Below are positions 5,653 through 7,272 of a DNA stretch of 7,272 nucleotides, piece after piece; positions within the stretch are counted from its first letter, which is position 1, and each line of letters opens with the position of its first letter. The translations under genes and the position numbers were made by a program. Source of the DNA: Verrucomicrobiota bacterium (GTDB lineage Bacteria > Verrucomicrobiota > Verrucomicrobiia > Limisphaerales > JAFMIX01); the NCBI GenBank assembly GCA_026397895.1, contig JAPLTZ010000164.1, positions 1,313-8,584 of the forward strand. Reading direction: 5' to 3'. A model generated the notes under the pieces. That model did no database searches. It saw only the letters and a list, made by a program, of their open reading frames with translations, and was not told the origin of the DNA.

Positions 5653-5680
5653 AACCTTTGTTGCATATGCAACAAAGGTT
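5653..5680. repeat. Perfect 28-bp palindrome
   Basis: AACCTTTGTTGCAT (5653-5666) is followed directly by its exact reverse complement (5667-5680), with no loop. The centre TTGCATATGCAA has the symmetry of an operator for a dimeric regulator (MarR-type sites often have TTGC-N4-GCAA), but no intact regulated gene starts beside it. It lies 10 nt past the PaaX-like stop codon and next to the truncated cupin-like remnant. There is no U-tract, so it is not a standard terminator. Other possibilities are a recombination or insertion scar or a dispersed repeat. Confidence 0.7.
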
Positions 5681-5690
5681 TGCAGGGCAA

Positions 5691-6170
5691 CTATTCGGGT
5701 TTGAACGTGCGCAGTTGCCGGTTGGCGGCCCGGAGCACTTCCACCCGCCGTCGCCAGGCTTGTTGCCCCAGATAATCCGACGGCAGTATCCGGCCCGGCA
5801 GCAGCGGATCGTTGATTACCGCGTCCAGCCACGCCTCGCGTTCCGTCGCGCTCCAGCGCAGCAACGCCTTCGCCGCCGCGACGTTCCCAAGCGCGTTACC
5901 CGGTCGCTCATCGAGGATTTTCAGATGCCGGGCATAGCGGCGGTTGATGCGCTCGAAGTCCCACGCGCCCGCCACCATTTCCGCGTCCGATTCGCCCGCG
6001 CACGGTCGCGCTTCCAGGAGGATCAGCGATTCAACATTGATCTTGCCGCCACCGAGAACTTCACGTTCCGCGGTCAGTGGATCAGGGCTGATCCACACGC
6101 TGTTTTGCAGGTAGCCGAAGCCTTTGTCGCGCAGGTAGCGGCGCAGTCGGAAAAGCTTTTCGGTAACTTC
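5691..6170 (-). pseudogene. Truncated PaaX-family transcriptional regulator
   Basis: The minus-strand frame open from 6170 to the TAG at 5691 reads EVTEKLFRLRRYLRDKGFGY, then LQNSVWISPDPL. This is the middle (Cas2-like fold) domain of PaaX-family regulators. It is followed by GKINVESLILLEARPCAGES, then AWDFERINRRY, and the C-terminal domain with INDPLLPGRILPSDYLGQQAW. PaaX itself represses phenylacetate degradation and senses phenylacetyl-CoA; the ligand here is unknown. Intact members are around 280-300 residues and start with a winged-helix DNA-binding domain. Here only about 159 residues remain: a TGA at 6171-6173 ends the frame, no winged-helix sequence is found further upstream in any minus frame, and the only usual start inside is GTG at 6098, in mid-domain. 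I therefore call it a 5'-truncated pseudogene. Its break lies about 30 nt from the start of the divergent exported-protein gene, suggesting a rearrangement joint near 6171-6200. Confidence 0.7.
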
Positions 6171-6200
6171 TCAACGTGATATGCGTCCGATAAACCACCT

Positions 6201-7115
6201 ATGATTTTTTGGAGCAACCCAACCCCCCGCCTTCTGTTGATCTTGAGTCTGGCGATTGCCACGACGGCATTCGCCGCCATTTCCAGCGCCGCCCCGACCG
6301 TGCGACCGCAAATTTTTGTCGGCGGCGTCGCCGGCATTGAGGATTTGCTCGTCGAAAAACATTCCGCGCAGTTCCGCGCGTTGGGCGGCGGATTGTATCT
6401 GCACAACAACGGCTGGGCGCTCCTGAAACCAGCGCAGCAACGCGCCTTGCTCCGCATGTTCAAAGACCGGCCGGTCGCCATCGAACTCGGTTTCGGCGGC
6501 AAGCCCGCCAGCGCCGAGTCTTGGGCGCATCGGCTCAAGACTGGTTACATTGACGCGGGCTGTTCTCCCGACTTCATCGCGGCCAACGCCTTCGCGCACG
6601 ACAGTCGTCCCACGCCCGCCGAATGGAAGGCTTACACGGAAAAGCTGCGCACGGCGGGCGGGCTGCCGGTCAAGGCGCTCGTCTTGCCGACGTTCGAGTA
6701 TGCCAATTTCTCGCCGAACATCCGTGCGCTCGCCAAGACCAAGGTCAGCCAGATGCCGGAGTTTCAGGAGATCGTCCGTTACGCCGGCGGCATCGTGATT
6801 GACGCGCCGTGCGGCTACTTTTTCAAACGCGAGCAGGGGTATCGCGACTGGGTGGTGGACGCAATCCGCTGGACGCAGCGGGCGGGATTGAAGGCGGTTC
6901 ACATCGCCTCGCCCAACCGAACCGGCGAGCAATTCGACGAGGAAGCAATCCGGCTCGTGAATTATCTGAAGGAAAAAAACGCGATGCCCAATGTTTTCGT
7001 AAGCGAGAACTACGAGGCGCATCCGCCAAGCAACTATCCCAATCGCGTCGGCGATGAATCCGTTCCCCACACGACGCTGGGCGTGGCATTGCTGTTGGCG
7101 AAGCAGGTGAAGTAA
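6201..7115 (+). CDS. Exported protein of unknown function, possible TIM-barrel enzyme
   Basis: The predicted protein has 304 residues. The N-terminus has a basic residue (R10) then a hydrophobic stretch LLLILSLAIATTAFAAISSA, a Sec signal peptide with cleavage likely near residues 26-31 (after AFA or SSAA), so the protein is probably periplasmic or secreted. The mature part has regularly spaced beta-strand-like segments ending in charged residues: PVAIELGFGG, KALVLPTFEY (E166), GGIVIDAPCGYFF (D201), LKAVHIASPN and NVFVSENYEAHP (E269). This pattern recalls a (beta/alpha)8 barrel such as a glycoside hydrolase, with E166, D201 and E269 as possible active-site acids, but I recognise no named family. 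The ATG at 6201 has no clear Shine-Dalgarno sequence; a start elsewhere would lose the signal peptide. It is divergent from the PaaX-like remnant and convergent with the next gene. Confidence 0.75.
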   Translation: MIFWSNPTPRLLLILSLAIATTAFAAISSAAPTVRPQIFVGGVAGIEDLLVEKHSAQFRALGGGLYLHNNGWALLKPAQQRALLRMFKDRPVAIELGFGGKPASAESWAHRLKTGYIDAGCSPDFIAANAFAHDSRPTPAEWKAYTEKLRTAGGLPVKALVLPTFEYANFSPNIRALAKTKVSQMPEFQEIVRYAGGIVIDAPCGYFFKREQGYRDWVVDAIRWTQRAGLKAVHIASPNRTGEQFDEEAIRLVNYLKEKNAMPNVFVSENYEAHPPSNYPNRVGDESVPHTTLGVALLLAKQVK

Positions 7116-7137
7116 GGAACAACCGCTTGTCCGACGT

Positions 7138-7272
7138 TCAATCCTGCTTGTTGAACACGCGATGCGCCACGCGGTCGCTTTTGCGGCGGGTTTGCCAGCC
7201 GGCCTGTTTTTCGGATTCGCGCAGGTGGCTGATTTCGAGTTGGAGTTTGACGAAGCTTTCGTGCCGTTCGCG
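7138..7272 (-). CDS. Unrecognised protein, C-terminal 44 residues (5' end outside window)
   Basis: On the minus strand an open frame enters from the window edge and ends at TGA (7138-7140). The tail reads RERHESFVKLQLEISHLRES, then EKQAGWQTRRKSDRVAHRVF and NKQD. It is strongly charged and helix-forming, possibly a coiled coil, with no membrane segment. The codon usage is GC-rich at third positions, like the neighbours, which supports real coding. Its stop lies 22 nt from the stop of the convergent exported-protein gene; GGAACAA and TTGTCC in that gap could make a weak hairpin. Too little is visible to name a family. Confidence 0.55.
   Translation of the reverse strand, partial: RERHESFVKLQLEISHLRESEKQAGWQTRRKSDRVAHRVFNKQD

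Noticed and set aside
5653..5680. 28-bp palindrome as a terminator for the PaaX-like gene
   Set aside because: There is no loop and no U-tract on either strand after the stem.
5990..6170. Cas2-like sequence suggesting a CRISPR locus
   Set aside because: The Cas2-like fold here is the normal middle domain of PaaX regulators; the C-terminal PaaX domain follows it and there is no repeat-spacer array or other cas gene.
6171..7070. Long open frame on the minus strand opposite the exported-protein gene
   Set aside because: The plus-strand frame has a signal peptide and strand-like segments; the minus frame reads as a low-information shadow without domain features.
7116..7137. Bidirectional terminator between the two convergent genes
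   Set aside because: Only a short bulged hairpin is possible (GGAACAA with TTGTCC) and no U-tract is present.

Overview
The window most resembles a high-GC member of the Verrucomicrobiota, probably of the Pedosphaera/Limisphaerales type. This is an inference from three things: a prepilin-type protein with an H-X9-DG ending (a family greatly expanded in Verrucomicrobiota and Planctomycetota), many short dispersed-looking palindromic and heptameric repeats, and genes that mostly lack a Shine-Dalgarno sequence. No rRNA, tRNA or CRISPR array was seen.

Layout, left to right. (1) 1-505: the 3' part of an NAD-dependent sugar-nucleotide epimerase/dehydratase, whose stop codon lies inside a repeat-like element (about 501-647). 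(2) 743-1471, minus strand: a prepilin-like secreted or surface protein with a clear intrinsic terminator and a good sigma-70-like promoter candidate. (3) 1472-1822: a non-coding stretch with direct repeats, a hairpin and a nearly perfect 25-bp inverted repeat. (4) 1823-3379: a UbiD-family prFMN-dependent decarboxylase carrying an in-frame insertion made of 7-nt repeats. (5) 3376-5526: an AT-richer block that looks acquired. It holds a DNA methyltransferase split by a one-base frameshift, followed by a protein with a PD-(D/E)xK-like nuclease signature. Together they look like a restriction-modification cassette, joined to ubiD by an ATGA stop/start overlap. (6) 5527-6170: gene debris on the minus strand. 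It contains a possible cupin-like C-terminal remnant with a poly-A frameshift, a perfect 28-bp palindrome, and a PaaX-family regulator that has lost its N-terminal DNA-binding domain. (7) 6201-7115: an exported protein of unknown function, possibly a TIM-barrel enzyme. (8) 7138-7272, minus strand: the last 44 residues of an unrecognised gene.

The genes do not form one pathway. The strongest functional unit is the methyltransferase/nuclease pair, which appears to have landed between the end of ubiD and an older, decaying region. Both frameshifts in the block can be repaired by removing one A from an A-run, so real gene decay, programmed or transcriptional slippage, and an assembly indel all remain possible.
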